This document shows positions 32,382 to 42,292 of a DNA stretch of 64,000 nucleotides, in pieces; the stretch's first letter is position 1; the number at the start of each line of letters is the position of its first letter. The position numbers were made by a program, and so were the translations under genes. The notes below the pieces were generated by a model, which was not told where the DNA came from, ran no database searches, and worked only from the letters and a program-made list of their open reading frames with translations. Source of the DNA: JAVHLK01 sp043806215 (GTDB lineage: Bacteria > Desulfobacterota > Desulfomonilia > Desulfomonilales > Desulfomonilaceae); assembly GCA_043806215.1 (NCBI GenBank), contig JAZDHD010000402.1:1-64000 (forward strand), written 5' to 3'.

Positions 32382-34582
32382 TCTTTTCCCCTCCGGCAGA
32401 CGCAGGCATATGCGCCCAGGACCGCATCGGCCTCTTGAGGCAAGCAATGGGGATGGTGGGAGGCGGAAGACAACTCGTCCCCATCGGCACATGCAGCGCA
32501 GCACACGCCCGAGTCCACGGCCGGCAAACGAAGATACACCTTGGTACCGGCGCCGAATTTCGACTCGAATTCCAGTCTCCCATTATGTTCTTTTACTATC
32601 CCTGCACATACGGACAATCCGAGGCCGGTCCCGCCGACGTCCGCCTTTGTCGTGAAGAACGGATCGAGGACATGATCCATGTGTTCGGGCCGGATACCCG
32701 TGCCCTCATCCGCAATGCACACCACAACCTCATTATCTTCCGGAACATGAGATGTCGTGACGACAATTCCCTTATTCCGGTCGGGCAATGCTTGACAGGC
32801 ATTCTGGATGAGGTTGACCACCACCTGTTCCAGCCTTTGCAGGCTTCCCCTTACCAAAGGCAGATTCTTTGGACAGTCCACAAATACCGACCGAGTAGAC
32901 TTCTTGATTTGATGTGCCGTAAGGCTCAGGGCCGCGGTAACGACATCGTTCACGTTCACCTTGTGCGTCACATCCGCACTATCCCTCTTGGCATAGTTCT
33001 TCATGTTCGCGATGATCCGGCTGATCCGTTTCGACCCTTCCCATATCCCATCGAACAGATTGGTGATTTCGCTTCGCATCTCCGAATAGGGGATGTTCGA
33101 CACCAGAAAATCGCCGCACTCCTCATGGTATTTGTCGAGAACCGGGAGGACGTCCTCCCACGCATTGCGAAGAACCGAGGAGTTCATCATGATGAAGTTG
33201 TTCGGGTTGTTGATTTCATGGGCAACCCCCGACGCCACGACGCCCAATGAAGCCAGTTTGTCGGCTTCCACCAATTGGCGCCGTCTAAGTTCCGCCTCTT
33301 CCTCCATCTTTCTCTTGTCCGTGATATCGATCCCGATGGAGACAATGTGGGCCTTCATCTCCTTCGTGTCTCCCATGAGGCTGTTGGACCAGGAGATGAG
33401 CCGCCGTTGGCCCCCCCTGGTCACCCAGTGATTCTCAAAAGACGCAGGGGGAGCCTTCTCTTCGGTCAATGGAAATATCCCCTTGACGCAGTCGCTTTCC
33501 TTGGGGGAAACAAGGAAGTCCCAGACATGGCTCCCCACCGTTTCCTCGGCGGAGTACCCCGTCAATCGTTCACAAGCCTCATTGAAGAGCACGATGCGGC
33601 CCTCATGGTCCGTAACCAGTATGAGGGCGCCTCTGTTGTTGAGGACGGCCCCCGTGAATTTTCTCTCTTCGTTGAGCTTCTCCTCGGTTTGCCTCCGTCG
33701 TATCTCGGCCCCGAGACGATTGGCAACCGCCTGAACGGCATCGATCATAAGATTCGTTTCAAGGCGTTCAATGGTGTCGGCAAGCACTATGGCGCCTATG
33801 GCATTGCCTTCAACGTTCAGAGGCACGGCGAGAATCGTTTCAGCACCGGCCTCCCTGAGCACATATCCTCTGAACTCATCGGTCTTACTCAGTCCCGTCA
33901 CATTGACTGTTTCCCTGTCCCGGACCACCTTCCACGAAAAGCATCGTTCAGGCGGCAGGCGTTTGGCCGTACGCAGGAGTTTGCCTGAGAAATCGACTTC
34001 TCCCAGCACAAGTATCTCGTCCGCTGGTTCGTCGTACAGACAGATCACTCCGTAGGGGTAATCGAATCGTTCGACAATCATTGCCACGAGCTGTCCGCAA
34101 ATCTCCGATAACGTCTTAGGGGAATGAAATATCTCGGAAATCGAGTTGAGGACCTCGGTCACGCTGTACCGGTTCCTCAGATAGGAAACGTCCTGAGCCA
34201 CGATCAGCCGGCCCGGGATCTTCTCATCCGCACAAGTGACGGGGTACGATCTGGTGTAATACAGGCGCCCAATGAGCAGGCTGCTTTCTATGACCTCGAT
34301 GCGTTCGGACGATGGGCCCTTCACTACGGGACAGCCTTCGCAGGGGACTTCGAATTGACAGGCGACATCGAAAAACCGATTTCCGACCATCTCCTCCCGC
34401 GTGCGGCCGACAAATTCCGCCGCTGCCTGATTCGTCCAAAGGACGTTCAGGTTATGGTCGTGATAGACGATCATTTCGGGCATGGCGTCGAGAAACGATT
34501 CGAGCAGGTCCCCCTTCTTCTCTTTGTCCATCTCGTGCACGGGAATCGAGAGTTGCGCCGGGTGCGGGCGGAATTCGGTCAT
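32378..34582 (-). CDS. PAS-GAF-PAS sensor histidine kinase
   Basis: A soluble kinase of about 734 residues that should phosphorylate the adjacent NtrC-type regulator. The order is PAS (about 25-135), GAF (about 150-310), PAS (about 325-435, ending GIDITDKRK), HisKA with His in ASGVAHEINNPNNFIMM, and HATPase with NLIQNACQAL, EGTGIRPEHMDHVLDPFFTT and GGTGLGLSVCAGIV. The tail after the ATPase domain is Cys-rich (GVCCAACADGDE, HCLPQEAD, YACVC), and the first PAS has CQFEVPCEGCPVVKG, so metal or redox sensing is possible. The ATG at 34582 follows GGAGGGAGAA. It lies 51 bp downstream of a MarR gene on the same strand. Confidence 0.9.
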   Translation of the reverse strand: MTEFRPHPAQLSIPVHEMDKEKKGDLLESFLDAMPEMIVYHDHNLNVLWTNQAAAEFVGRTREEMVGNRFFDVACQFEVPCEGCPVVKGPSSERIEVIESSLLIGRLYYTRSYPVTCADEKIPGRLIVAQDVSYLRNRYSVTEVLNSISEIFHSPKTLSEICGQLVAMIVERFDYPYGVICLYDEPADEILVLGEVDFSGKLLRTAKRLPPERCFSWKVVRDRETVNVTGLSKTDEFRGYVLREAGAETILAVPLNVEGNAIGAIVLADTIERLETNLMIDAVQAVANRLGAEIRRRQTEEKLNEERKFTGAVLNNRGALILVTDHEGRIVLFNEACERLTGYSAEETVGSHVWDFLVSPKESDCVKGIFPLTEEKAPPASFENHWVTRGGQRRLISWSNSLMGDTKEMKAHIVSIGIDITDKRKMEEEAELRRRQLVEADKLASLGVVASGVAHEINNPNNFIMMNSSVLRNAWEDVLPVLDKYHEECGDFLVSNIPYSEMRSEITNLFDGIWEGSKRISRIIANMKNYAKRDSADVTHKVNVNDVVTAALSLTAHQIKKSTRSVFVDCPKNLPLVRGSLQRLEQVVVNLIQNACQALPDRNKGIVVTTSHVPEDNEVVVCIADEGTGIRPEHMDHVLDPFFTTKADVGGTGLGLSVCAGIVKEHNGRLEFESKFGAGTKVYLRLPAVDSGVCCAACADGDELSSASHHPHCLPQEADAVLGAYACVCRRGKE

Positions 34583-34633
34583 TTCTCCCTCCATCTCGTA
34601 ACCCGGGCCGGAGGCCGGCCGGGGCAGGGACGG

Positions 34634-35155
34634 CTAGAGAGAATCCTCCAAACTCTCCCCCAGTGAGGATTGCTCAAATGCCGTCAATTCGGATCGATCT
34701 TTCCCGTTGGTCTGGCGGAGAATATCCTGCAACGTGCTCAGGAGAGCGTTTCTTTGTGGAGCGGAGTATCTCGTCAAGTATTCCCGCAGGCTCCGCTCTT
34801 TCCGGTCGGAAATCGCCTTCAGGACTTCGGTGCCCATCGGAGTGATTTGCAGCCTCTTTATGCGGTCGTCGTCCGGATCGCTTTTCCTCACGATGAACCC
34901 GCTCTTTTCCAGTCTCTTGGCGATACCGGTCATATTGGCACTGGAAACCAACATGATCCGGTTAACGTTCCTCATTGTATTCTCGCCGTCTTCCGAGGCA
35001 TCCAGAACCCTGAGCACGTTATACTGAGAAAAGGTCAGCCCCCACTTCTTGACTACCGCGGCGGAATCCTTCTTGAAGCGTTCGGCAATTCGTACCATGG
35101 CCATCATGACCTTCTCATCGATACTCATATCATTCTTATAACCGGAATCGGACAC
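34634..35155 (-). CDS. MarR family transcriptional regulator
   Basis: A protein of up to 173 residues with a winged helix typical of MarR: LTFSQYNVLRVLDASEDG, VSSANMTGIAKRLEKSGFIVRKSDPDDDR and LQITPMGTEVLKAI. An in-frame Met at residue 10 (MSIDEKVMMAM) aligns with the start of the second MarR of this window. It precedes the kinase/NtrC pair on the same strand and has a sigma-70-like promoter overlapped by an inverted repeat, suggesting autoregulation. MarR proteins near acyl-CoA genes often sense aromatic acids or CoA thioesters; the ligand here is unknown. Confidence 0.88.
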   Translation of the reverse strand: MSDSGYKNDMSIDEKVMMAMVRIAERFKKDSAAVVKKWGLTFSQYNVLRVLDASEDGENTMRNVNRIMLVSSANMTGIAKRLEKSGFIVRKSDPDDDRIKRLQITPMGTEVLKAISDRKERSLREYLTRYSAPQRNALLSTLQDILRQTNGKDRSELTAFEQSSLGESLEDSL

Positions 35156-35193
35156 CGTGGGAGAACCGTCCTGAACAACGTATTTTTCCTCAT

Positions 35194-35222
35194 ATGTTAA
35201 AAGTTAACGAGTAAATTGTCAA
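35194..35222 (-). promoter_or_regulatory. Sigma-70-like promoter with MarR-type operator
   Basis: On the minus strand TTGACA (35222-35217), 17-base spacer, TAACAT (35199-35194), about 40 bp before the MarR start. The spacer holds TTTACTCGTTAACTTTTAAC, containing the inverted repeat GTTAACTTTTAAC. A similar TTTAC..GTAAA site occurs before the other MarR gene. Confidence 0.55.
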
Positions 35223-35319
35223 TAGTTTAATGAATAATCCCGACTCTCCCCCGGGAGCCGACTTAAGCGGCGAGTAAGACCGAAAGGGACTATAGGTATT
35301 CAGGAATTCTTCCGGAATT

Positions 35320-38043
35320 TCAAAGGTATCCAGTATCAAGGACCTTCCGGATTGCCGAAAGAATGTCCCGGCTGTCGTAGGGCTTGCTCACGAAACCTCC
35401 GGCTCCCCTGCCCCTTTCGTTCCGGGTCAGTCCATTGGAAGGGTAACCGCTTGCGACAATGACCTTTGCGTCGGGGTCGATGCTCAAGAGTTCTTCCAGA
35501 CAACGTTTGCCGCCCATTCCCGGCATGATCAAATCGAGGATGATGAGATCAATGTCCTTCCGACTGCGGGCGTACAGGTCCAGGGCTTCCTCTCCGCTGT
35601 GAACCGTGATCACCTTGTACCCGCCGACCTCTATCATTTGCCTTGCCATTGTCCGGACACGTTCGTCGTCGTCCACCAGGAGAATGGTTTCGGTTCCCAT
35701 TGCCGGCATTTCCCTTGCCGCCGCCTTGTCCGGCAAGAGTTCCCCCGAGGAGACGGGGAAGAAGATCTTGAACGAAGTGCCCCGGCCCGGTTCACTGTAG
35801 CACCTGATGTATCCCCCGTGCTGGGAGACAATCCCATGAACGGTGGATAAGCCGAGACCGGTGCCTTGTCCGTTGATCTTGGTCGTGAAAAAGGGCTCGA
35901 ATATTCGGTCCATCACCTCGGGTTCCATGCCGGATCCGGTGTCTGAAACGGCAAGGAGAACGTAGAGTCCCGGTTTGATACCCAGGTGGGTGCGGACATA
36001 TTCATCGTTCAGGGAGACATGTTTCGTCTCTATGAGGATCTGTCCCCCATTGGGCATCGCGTGCTGTGCGTTCACGGCGAGATTGAGAAGTACCTGTTCC
36101 ACCTGCGCGGGGTCGGCATCGATGACGGCCGGCTTCTCGTCGAGCACCAGCCTGATCTCGATCATTCGTGGTACGGTTCGGCGCAGCAGTCGTTGTGCCT
36201 TTCGAATCTGTTCATTCAGGTCAATGGGACGGGTCCGGGACTCGAGCTTCCTGCTGAACGTAAGAATGCGTGAAACGAGGTCGGCCCCATCCCTTGCAGC
36301 TTGTTGAATGACCTCGATCTTCCTGCAATCACGGTCTTCCTTATCCTTGCCCAACAGGAGAAGCTCCGAATATCCCAAGATTGCTTGAAGCAGGTTGTTG
36401 AAGTCATGGGCTATTCCGCCGGCAAGCGTACCGACGGCCTGCATCTTCTGTGCATGCAGGAGTTGTTTGGAAAGCTCCATCTGCTCCGTAATATCGCGCT
36501 TCATTCCGACAAAGTTCGTTATCGCTCCCGAGACGTCCCGCACCGGTGAAATGGTCGCGTCCTCCGTGTAGAGGGTTCCATCCTTTCTTCTGTTGACTAG
36601 TCTCCCCGTCCAGATCTCGCCGCCCCTTATCGTGTTCCACAACTGCCCGTAGAATGTGGAATCCTGCTCTCCGCTCTTGAGGATACGAGGATTCTTGCCC
36701 AAGAGCTCGTCTTTCGCGTACCCGGTCATCCTCTCAAGAGCCGGATTCACGTACTGCATGGTGCCCTCCGGGTCGGTGATGACAACACCTTCCGCAGCGT
36801 ATTCCAAAGCGATTGCCGACCGCCGCTGAACCATGTCGGAGTGTTTTCTTTCAGTTATGTCCCGGGCAACTCCATGGACGGCTACGGGACGGCCGTTCTT
36901 CCGGATCGTCCGGCTCCTGACCTCAATCCATTTCCGAGCTCCGTCCAATGTCCGTATCCGCAATTCGTACGGGCCGGCTTCATCCACTCCGTCTTCAGTT
37001 TTCCGTCGAAGCTGTTCCAGCGCCAAAGGAAGATCATCCTCCACCACGACATCCCGGACATTGAGGGTGAGAAGCCGCTCTCTGGCGGCCCCCATCAGGT
37101 GTTCGGCCGCCTTGTTGGCCGATATGAAATTCCCCCGCAGATCCTCGGTGAAGATTGCATCGACGGCATTCTCGAAGAGATCCTTGTACCGTGCCTCACT
37201 TTGCCTAAGGGCTTCTTCAGCGAGCCTACGGCCGGAGACATCCCGTATCGCTGCGACCCGTATCCGTCGGTCTCCATAATCGATCATCTTTCCCCGTATC
37301 TCACAGGGAAACGTCGTGCCGTCCTTGCGGAGAGCCTGCGCCTCGTAGGGTTCCTCGTATCCGGAGCGAACGTTCTCCAGAACGCGATCTCTATCTTCCG
37401 GAACGAACAGAATAGCGCCCGTCTTCCCAACCAATTCCTCCGCGGGGTACCCAAACATCGTTTCGGCGGCGAGATTCTGCTCTATGACGATTACTCCCTC
37501 AGAGAGTAGTATCGCCTCAAAGGTAGCCTCGGAAAGGGCCCGAAACTTTCTTTCGCTTTCCTGAAGTGCTTCTTCGACCTTCCTGCGGTCCGAAATGTCC
37601 TCGACGATTCCCAGGAATCCAACCGCCTTGCCTTCACCGTCCCGTTGGAGGACCGCATTCAACGACACCAGGCACAGCGTGCCGTCCTTCCTGCCGGAAA
37701 GGACCTCACGATTCTTGAGGATTTCCTCTTCCAGGAGATCCTTTACGAGATCTTCCCGATCCGAGGCGTTTACACAAAATCCCCGGGCATGTCCGGCAAG
37801 GAATTCGTCAACTCCGTCGTAACCCGCGATATGAGCCATCTTGGAATTTGCCTGGAGAATAACCCCCTCCATGTTGGACAGAAAAACCCCGACGTTGAGG
37901 TTATCCAAAAGCATTCCGTAGTTCCGCCGGTTCTCTTCAAGAGCCCGCTCGGCGCGCTGGAGGCGTGTCCGCAACTCCTCCGACTCGGCGGACTTCTCTT
38001 GCGGCGTATACTCCATGTCGGTCATTGGTTCCTTCAGTGTCAT
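35320..38043 (-). CDS. Multi-PAS hybrid sensor histidine kinase with receiver
   Basis: A soluble hybrid kinase of about 907 residues. Four PAS domains are readable: LLDNLNVGVFLSNMEGVIL, ALSEATFEAILLSEGVIVI, DLFENAVDAIFTEDLRGNFI and LEYAAEGVVITDPEGTMQYV, each followed by a PAC-like segment (EDISDRRK, DVSGRRLA, DITERKHS, DITEQMEL). HisKA has GGIAHDFNNLLQAILGYSEL. HATPase has NLAVNAQHAM, SDTGSGMEPEVMDRIFEPFFTT and GTGLGLSTVHGIV. The C-terminal receiver has LLVDDDERV, Asp in LIILDLIMPGMGG and Lys in SKPYDSRD. An in-frame ATG at 38025 with AAGGA is an alternative start. The frame is open 52 codons upstream. No partner regulator is adjacent. Confidence 0.88.
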   Translation of the reverse strand: MTLKEPMTDMEYTPQEKSAESEELRTRLQRAERALEENRRNYGMLLDNLNVGVFLSNMEGVILQANSKMAHIAGYDGVDEFLAGHARGFCVNASDREDLVKDLLEEEILKNREVLSGRKDGTLCLVSLNAVLQRDGEGKAVGFLGIVEDISDRRKVEEALQESERKFRALSEATFEAILLSEGVIVIEQNLAAETMFGYPAEELVGKTGAILFVPEDRDRVLENVRSGYEEPYEAQALRKDGTTFPCEIRGKMIDYGDRRIRVAAIRDVSGRRLAEEALRQSEARYKDLFENAVDAIFTEDLRGNFISANKAAEHLMGAARERLLTLNVRDVVVEDDLPLALEQLRRKTEDGVDEAGPYELRIRTLDGARKWIEVRSRTIRKNGRPVAVHGVARDITERKHSDMVQRRSAIALEYAAEGVVITDPEGTMQYVNPALERMTGYAKDELLGKNPRILKSGEQDSTFYGQLWNTIRGGEIWTGRLVNRRKDGTLYTEDATISPVRDVSGAITNFVGMKRDITEQMELSKQLLHAQKMQAVGTLAGGIAHDFNNLLQAILGYSELLLLGKDKEDRDCRKIEVIQQAARDGADLVSRILTFSRKLESRTRPIDLNEQIRKAQRLLRRTVPRMIEIRLVLDEKPAVIDADPAQVEQVLLNLAVNAQHAMPNGGQILIETKHVSLNDEYVRTHLGIKPGLYVLLAVSDTGSGMEPEVMDRIFEPFFTTKINGQGTGLGLSTVHGIVSQHGGYIRCYSEPGRGTSFKIFFPVSSGELLPDKAAAREMPAMGTETILLVDDDERVRTMARQMIEVGGYKVITVHSGEEALDLYARSRKDIDLIILDLIMPGMGGKRCLEELLSIDPDAKVIVASGYPSNGLTRNERGRGAGGFVSKPYDSRDILSAIRKVLDTGYL

Positions 38044-38392
38044 ATCCAGATCCCCCACAAATGCGGCCGGCGCACCTCGCCAATTTCTATTCATCTGCGC
38101 ATGCAAATATTGTTGCGCCCGGCGCTTCAGATTAGCGCGTGTACCTGCCCAAGTCAAAGGCCTTGTCCGCGTCGGCAATGGACGAAAGGGGCCCGGCATT
38201 GAATTTCCCGGTTGCGTGCACTATCCTGAGTTCCACCCGGGAGTTCCGTTTGCCCCATCGTTCATGAGCATGGACTCCTGGCAGGGGCTTCGTGGACAAC
38301 AAGTTGTTATTACAATGCTTTCACAATGACCGCCAAGCCCTGCCGCCGTCATGGCAAGAACCGCCGCTCCGTTGCGGTTACGAGGTACGGAA

Positions 38393-40267
38393 ATGCATGG
38401 TATCCGTTCGATAAGAACTTACATCGTCCGCCGAATGCCGATCATTGAATGGTTTCCCCAATACCGAAAGGCGTGGTTAAGGCCGGATCTCATGGCCGGC
38501 ATGACCCTCGCCGCATTCACCATCCCGGAGGCCATAGCGTATGCAGAGCTGGCCGGTCTGCCGCCCCAGGCAGGCCTCTATGCCTCCATCGTTCCGCCGA
38601 TGCTCTACACCGTCTTCGGCACGTCCCGCCACCTTGTCATAGGACCCACGGCGGCAATCTCCGTGCTTCTCGCTTCCGGGTTGGGTGCCCTTGCAGTGAA
38701 CTCTCCGGAGCAGTATGTAGGTTTGGCCGCGCTCACCGCACTTCTTATCGGCGTGATGGCCTTCACGGCCTATGCATTGAGACTCGGTTTTCTCGTGAAT
38801 TACATATCCGAATCGGTCCTCGTGGGATTTGCCACGGGAGCCGGCCTGTATATTGCCTCAACCCAGATCGCGAAGCTGTTCGGCATCGCCGGCTCCACGG
38901 GTCATTTCTTTGAGAGAATCTCCTATCTTGTCCACCACCTGGGAGCAACCAACCTTTGGGCTCTGTCGCTGGGGACCGCCGGCCTCGCCCTCATCGTCGT
39001 GGGTGAACGTCGCTCTCACAGGCTGCCGTGGCCCCTCATGGTGGTCTTGGGCTCAATCGGACTGAGCAGCCTCATGGATCTGGTCGGCCGGGGTGTGCAC
39101 ATCGTAGGGGATATCCCGGAGGGCTTGCCTGATCTCAGCCCCCCTGCGTTCGTGCTCGGCGATCTGCCCGACATCATGGTCCTGGCCGCGGCGGCGTTTC
39201 TGCTCTCCTACCTCGAGGGCATGAGCATGGTACGGACCTTTGCCGCGAAACACCGGTACCGGACCGATTCCAACCAGGAACTCCTCGCGTTGGGGTTTGC
39301 AAGTCTCGGAGCGGCCTTCACCCAATCTTATCCCGTCGCGGGGAGTTTCTCGAGGACTGCCTTGAACGATGCCGCGGGTGCAAAGACTCAGCTCGCCAAT
39401 GGGATATGCGGTGTTTTCATTGCCCTCGTGGTCATGTTCCTCACGGGTCTGTTCACCTACCTACCCGAACCGATCCTGGCGGCGGTGGTCCTCGTAGCGG
39501 TACGCGGTCTGGTGAAGTTCCCCGAGTTGCGGAAGCTCTATGCCCTGAGACGTGCCGAATTCTGGCCTGCAATGGGGGCTCTTATTGCAGTGTTGCTGCT
39601 CGGAATTCTCGAAGGTGTGGTCATTGGAGCACTCATCTCGCTCCTCATAGTCATTGGACGTGCCTCGGAACCACGTATAAGCGTTCTTGGGAAAATACCC
39701 GGCGAACCGCAGTTTGCCGATGTCCGCGACAACCCGGAAAACATTACCGTCCCGGGCCTCCTGATCGTCCGGATAGACGAAGGGATATTCTATGCCAACG
39801 CAGAGGCCATCCGCGACAAGATCGTCAATCTTGTCCGGGAGAGCGGTCAACCGGTGCAGACCGTGGTTCTGGACTTGGAGATGACCGGTGATTTGGACTT
39901 GGCCGGGGCCCATATGCTTGCCGACCTGCGGCGGGAGTTGTCCGATCCGGGCGTTCACATGCGGCTGAGCCGGGTCCAACCCGCGGCCCGCATCCTGTTG
40001 GAACGCACAGGGGTCTTGGCTCAAATCGGAGAGGACAACATTCACCCGCGCACTCTCTTCGCCGTAGCGGCATATCTCACGGGCGAGGGAGTGAGCGGCC
40101 GCATGGCATTCGACATTCTGCCGGACCTGGTCCGATGCGTGAAGGAACTGGTCGGCGCCCGTGTGGACCGGTGCGAAGGTGATGAACGAGACCGGCTGGA
40201 GACCATTTCCCGTCAACTGGAAACCATTCTCCAAGAACTGGAAGACATGTGCGGGGTACCGTCGTGA
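38393..40267 (+). CDS. SulP family anion transporter with STAS domain
   Basis: A SulP/SLC26 permease of about 624 residues. The N-terminal WFPQYRKAWLRPDLMAGMT leads into TIPEAIAYAELAGLPPQAGLYASIVPPMLY and GTSRHLVIGPTAAISVLL, the family signatures. Roughly 11-12 membrane segments run to about residue 435, including SYPVAGSFSRTALND. The C-terminal STAS domain (about 455-570) has ILIVRIDEGIFYANAE-like sequence and QTVVLDLEMTGDLDLAGAHML. Members move sulfate, bicarbonate or other anions; the substrate is not readable. The ATG at 38393 follows GAGGT; another ATG at 38351 is in frame. Confidence 0.9.
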   Translation: MHGIRSIRTYIVRRMPIIEWFPQYRKAWLRPDLMAGMTLAAFTIPEAIAYAELAGLPPQAGLYASIVPPMLYTVFGTSRHLVIGPTAAISVLLASGLGALAVNSPEQYVGLAALTALLIGVMAFTAYALRLGFLVNYISESVLVGFATGAGLYIASTQIAKLFGIAGSTGHFFERISYLVHHLGATNLWALSLGTAGLALIVVGERRSHRLPWPLMVVLGSIGLSSLMDLVGRGVHIVGDIPEGLPDLSPPAFVLGDLPDIMVLAAAAFLLSYLEGMSMVRTFAAKHRYRTDSNQELLALGFASLGAAFTQSYPVAGSFSRTALNDAAGAKTQLANGICGVFIALVVMFLTGLFTYLPEPILAAVVLVAVRGLVKFPELRKLYALRRAEFWPAMGALIAVLLLGILEGVVIGALISLLIVIGRASEPRISVLGKIPGEPQFADVRDNPENITVPGLLIVRIDEGIFYANAEAIRDKIVNLVRESGQPVQTVVLDLEMTGDLDLAGAHMLADLRRELSDPGVHMRLSRVQPAARILLERTGVLAQIGEDNIHPRTLFAVAAYLTGEGVSGRMAFDILPDLVRCVKELVGARVDRCEGDERDRLETISRQLETILQELEDMCGVPS

Positions 40268-40285
40268 GGAGGCGGTCCTTGTCCG

Positions 40286-40640
40286 CAGTTGAGGCTCCCG
40301 AGCCCCGACAGGGGCGGCCGAATGTATCACATCACACAACTCATTGGATGCACACAGTTTTCGGGCTTCGTAAGTCCGCGATCTTGATGTGCTGAAGGCA
40401 CTTAGGAATTTAGCCGGGGGATTAATCCCCCGGAAGAACGGGATAAAGCGAGCAGGATTTCCGTCCCGAAGGGACGGCGCACGTGGACGCATTCACAATG
40501 GAGAGCATTCCGGCGTCCCTTCAGAAAGCGTTGTGAATGTTCGGCCGCCAAGGCTTCCGGGCCTTGAAAGGCCCGGCTAGCATCGCGTGCCCCTCCGGGA
40601 CGTTAAGGCTCCCGAGCCTCGACAAGGGCGGCCGAATGTA
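40286..40640. repeat. Palindromic repeat array flanked by direct repeats
   Basis: AGGCTCCCGAGCC followed by a GGGCGGCCGAATGTA segment occurs at 40291-40325 and again at 40608-40640, bounding the array. Inside, GTGCTGAAGGCACTTAGGAA and TTTAGCCGGGGGATTAATCC are the reverse complement of the module at 20.55-20.61 kb, with CGTCCCGAAGGGACG, CATTCACAATGGA and CCGGGCCTTGAAAGGCCCGG. No gene. Confidence 0.65.
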
Positions 40641-41008
40641 AGCCGGCATGGGCACCCACAGGGGGGCGCCCCTACACCATGCCGCCGTCTTGCTGCCGAA
40701 GCCCCCCCCCATGGCCGCACATCCTCTTCAATGGGACCCAGCGCCTCGCTAGGTCGTCTTCCTTCCGTCATCCCGGCGCGGGCCCGTCCAGGATTCATTC
40801 CACAATGGAGGCAGAGCCTCCGGCCAGGCATTCCAAGGCGGAGCCCGGGAACGAGATAGGTAGGGGCGACCGGTGGTCGCCCGCGGAACGCGGGAATGCC
40901 ATTCGCCCGTTGTGTGTTAATACCAGGTACTGATTTCACCGCGGGCACGGCACGCCGTGCCCCTACACCGTGGCGGCGAACGGAGGCCGGCGCCCCGGTC
41001 CCCGCTCG
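40641..41008. repeat. Intergenic hairpin repeat block
   Basis: Holds GGGCACCCACAGGGGGGCGC, the TTCCAAGGCGGAGCCCGGGAA module, GGTAGGGGCGACCGGTGGTC, CCCGCGGAACGCGGG and GGGCACGGCACGCCGTGCCC. All are related to blocks elsewhere in the window. No gene is seen between the transporter and the thiolase-like gene. Confidence 0.7.
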
Positions 41009-41014
41009 TCCGGT

Positions 41015-42226
41015 CTATCCCACCTTGAAGATCATGGATGCGCCGGTATCGCCGGCCGCACAACCGGTCCAGAGGCAATATCCTCCGCCCAGATCCACCA
41101 TCTCCTCCAACATCTCCGCGATGATCCTCCCCGCGGTGGGCGCCTGGGGATGGCCGTAGATCAAAGAACATCCGTAGTTGTTCATCTGCATCACATCGAT
41201 GCCGAGTTTCTTGGCGAAATTGACGTCATTGACGGCAAAAGGGTTATGGCTCTTGATGGCCTTCATTTCCGTTATCTTCATGCCCGCATTGGCAAGTGCC
41301 ATTTCCGCCGCGGGTACCGGCGCTGCGGCCATGAGGCCCGGCCCGACCCGTGAAAAGCCGTAGGAGACGATTTGGATCTCCACGGCGGGATTTGTGCTCA
41401 ACTCTTTTGCCTTGTCACGGGTGGTGACGATGAAACCGCAGTTCCCGTCCGCGGGAAAAGTCTGGGCCCCGAAGCTGTGGACGCCTCCCGGCTCCACCGG
41501 TCTCAGCTTTGCCAGCCCCTCCGCGTTGGTGGCGGTTACTCCCTCATCCTCCTCGATAAGTTTGGTCTTCTTCCTGCTGAGCCTCACCTCTACGGGGAAC
41601 ATGTAGCGCTTCTGGAAGGCTCGGTCGTTCTCCAAAGACATGAGATACTGCTCGTAGCGGCGGAGCACCACCGCATCGACTTCCTCCCTGGTGATGCCCG
41701 CTTGCTTGGCCACATTCTCCGCGGTCTGGAGCATCTTGAGGGGCGGCTTGACGTTGGGGTCGGAGTTGATGTTGTCCAGAAACCAGTTCTCGTGTATTAC
41801 CTCTCCTCCGGGCCCTCCCGGGTTGGGCCATACACTGTGTGCTCCGTTGGAGCACCGGTCCGTCATGAGGCCGAAGCCCACTTCGAACGCACCCTGTTCA
41901 ATGGCCAGGGCCGCGAGGTTCAAGATCGTGGTGGAAGTGGAGCAGGCCTGGTGAATGAACAGTCCGGCCAGTCCCTTCTGATTGTCCACGAGTATGCCGC
42001 CCGACCAGGTGTGCCCATAGAAGAGATGCTTCTGGTGATTCGTGATTCCGAAATAGAGGTAGTCGATGATTGTCGGGTCGATATTCCTTTTTTCCAGAAA
42101 CCATTTCCTTGCCGTTTTTCCGCCCAACTCGATGGCGTTCTCATTCTGCATGGACCCCTGCCAACGGCAGAAGGGCGTCGAATAGTAACCGCCGTACGGG
42201 ATGTATGCCTTTGAAAAGGTGTTCAT
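41015..42226 (-). CDS. Thiolase-fold protein
   Basis: A 403-residue thiolase-superfamily protein of the divergent acetyl-CoA acetyltransferase group, reminiscent of the BbsB subunit of benzylsuccinyl-CoA thiolase. The nucleophile is in FIHQACSTSTTILNLAAL, with KSHNPFAVNDVNFAKKLG, the CSLIYGHPQAPTAGRII histidine motif and a C-terminal CLWTGCAAGDTGASMIF cysteine. Such enzymes often need a small DUF35 partner, but none lies nearby. It is 66 bp downstream of an SDR gene on the same strand, so a dehydrogenation/thiolysis pair acting on a 3-hydroxyacyl-CoA is likely. Substrate unknown. Confidence 0.82.
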   Translation of the reverse strand: MNTFSKAYIPYGGYYSTPFCRWQGSMQNENAIELGGKTARKWFLEKRNIDPTIIDYLYFGITNHQKHLFYGHTWSGGILVDNQKGLAGLFIHQACSTSTTILNLAALAIEQGAFEVGFGLMTDRCSNGAHSVWPNPGGPGGEVIHENWFLDNINSDPNVKPPLKMLQTAENVAKQAGITREEVDAVVLRRYEQYLMSLENDRAFQKRYMFPVEVRLSRKKTKLIEEDEGVTATNAEGLAKLRPVEPGGVHSFGAQTFPADGNCGFIVTTRDKAKELSTNPAVEIQIVSYGFSRVGPGLMAAAPVPAAEMALANAGMKITEMKAIKSHNPFAVNDVNFAKKLGIDVMQMNNYGCSLIYGHPQAPTAGRIIAEMLEEMVDLGGGYCLWTGCAAGDTGASMIFKVG

Positions 42227-42292
42227 GAAACTTGTCTCCTATGAGTCTTGGTTGAGGATGTTTTCATCCTGCAATGGGGTTGTCCGCACTGC

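Noticed and set aside
39461..40492. Minus-strand frame of 343 codons
   Set aside because: Antisense to the SulP permease and STAS domain, which are unmistakable on the plus strand.
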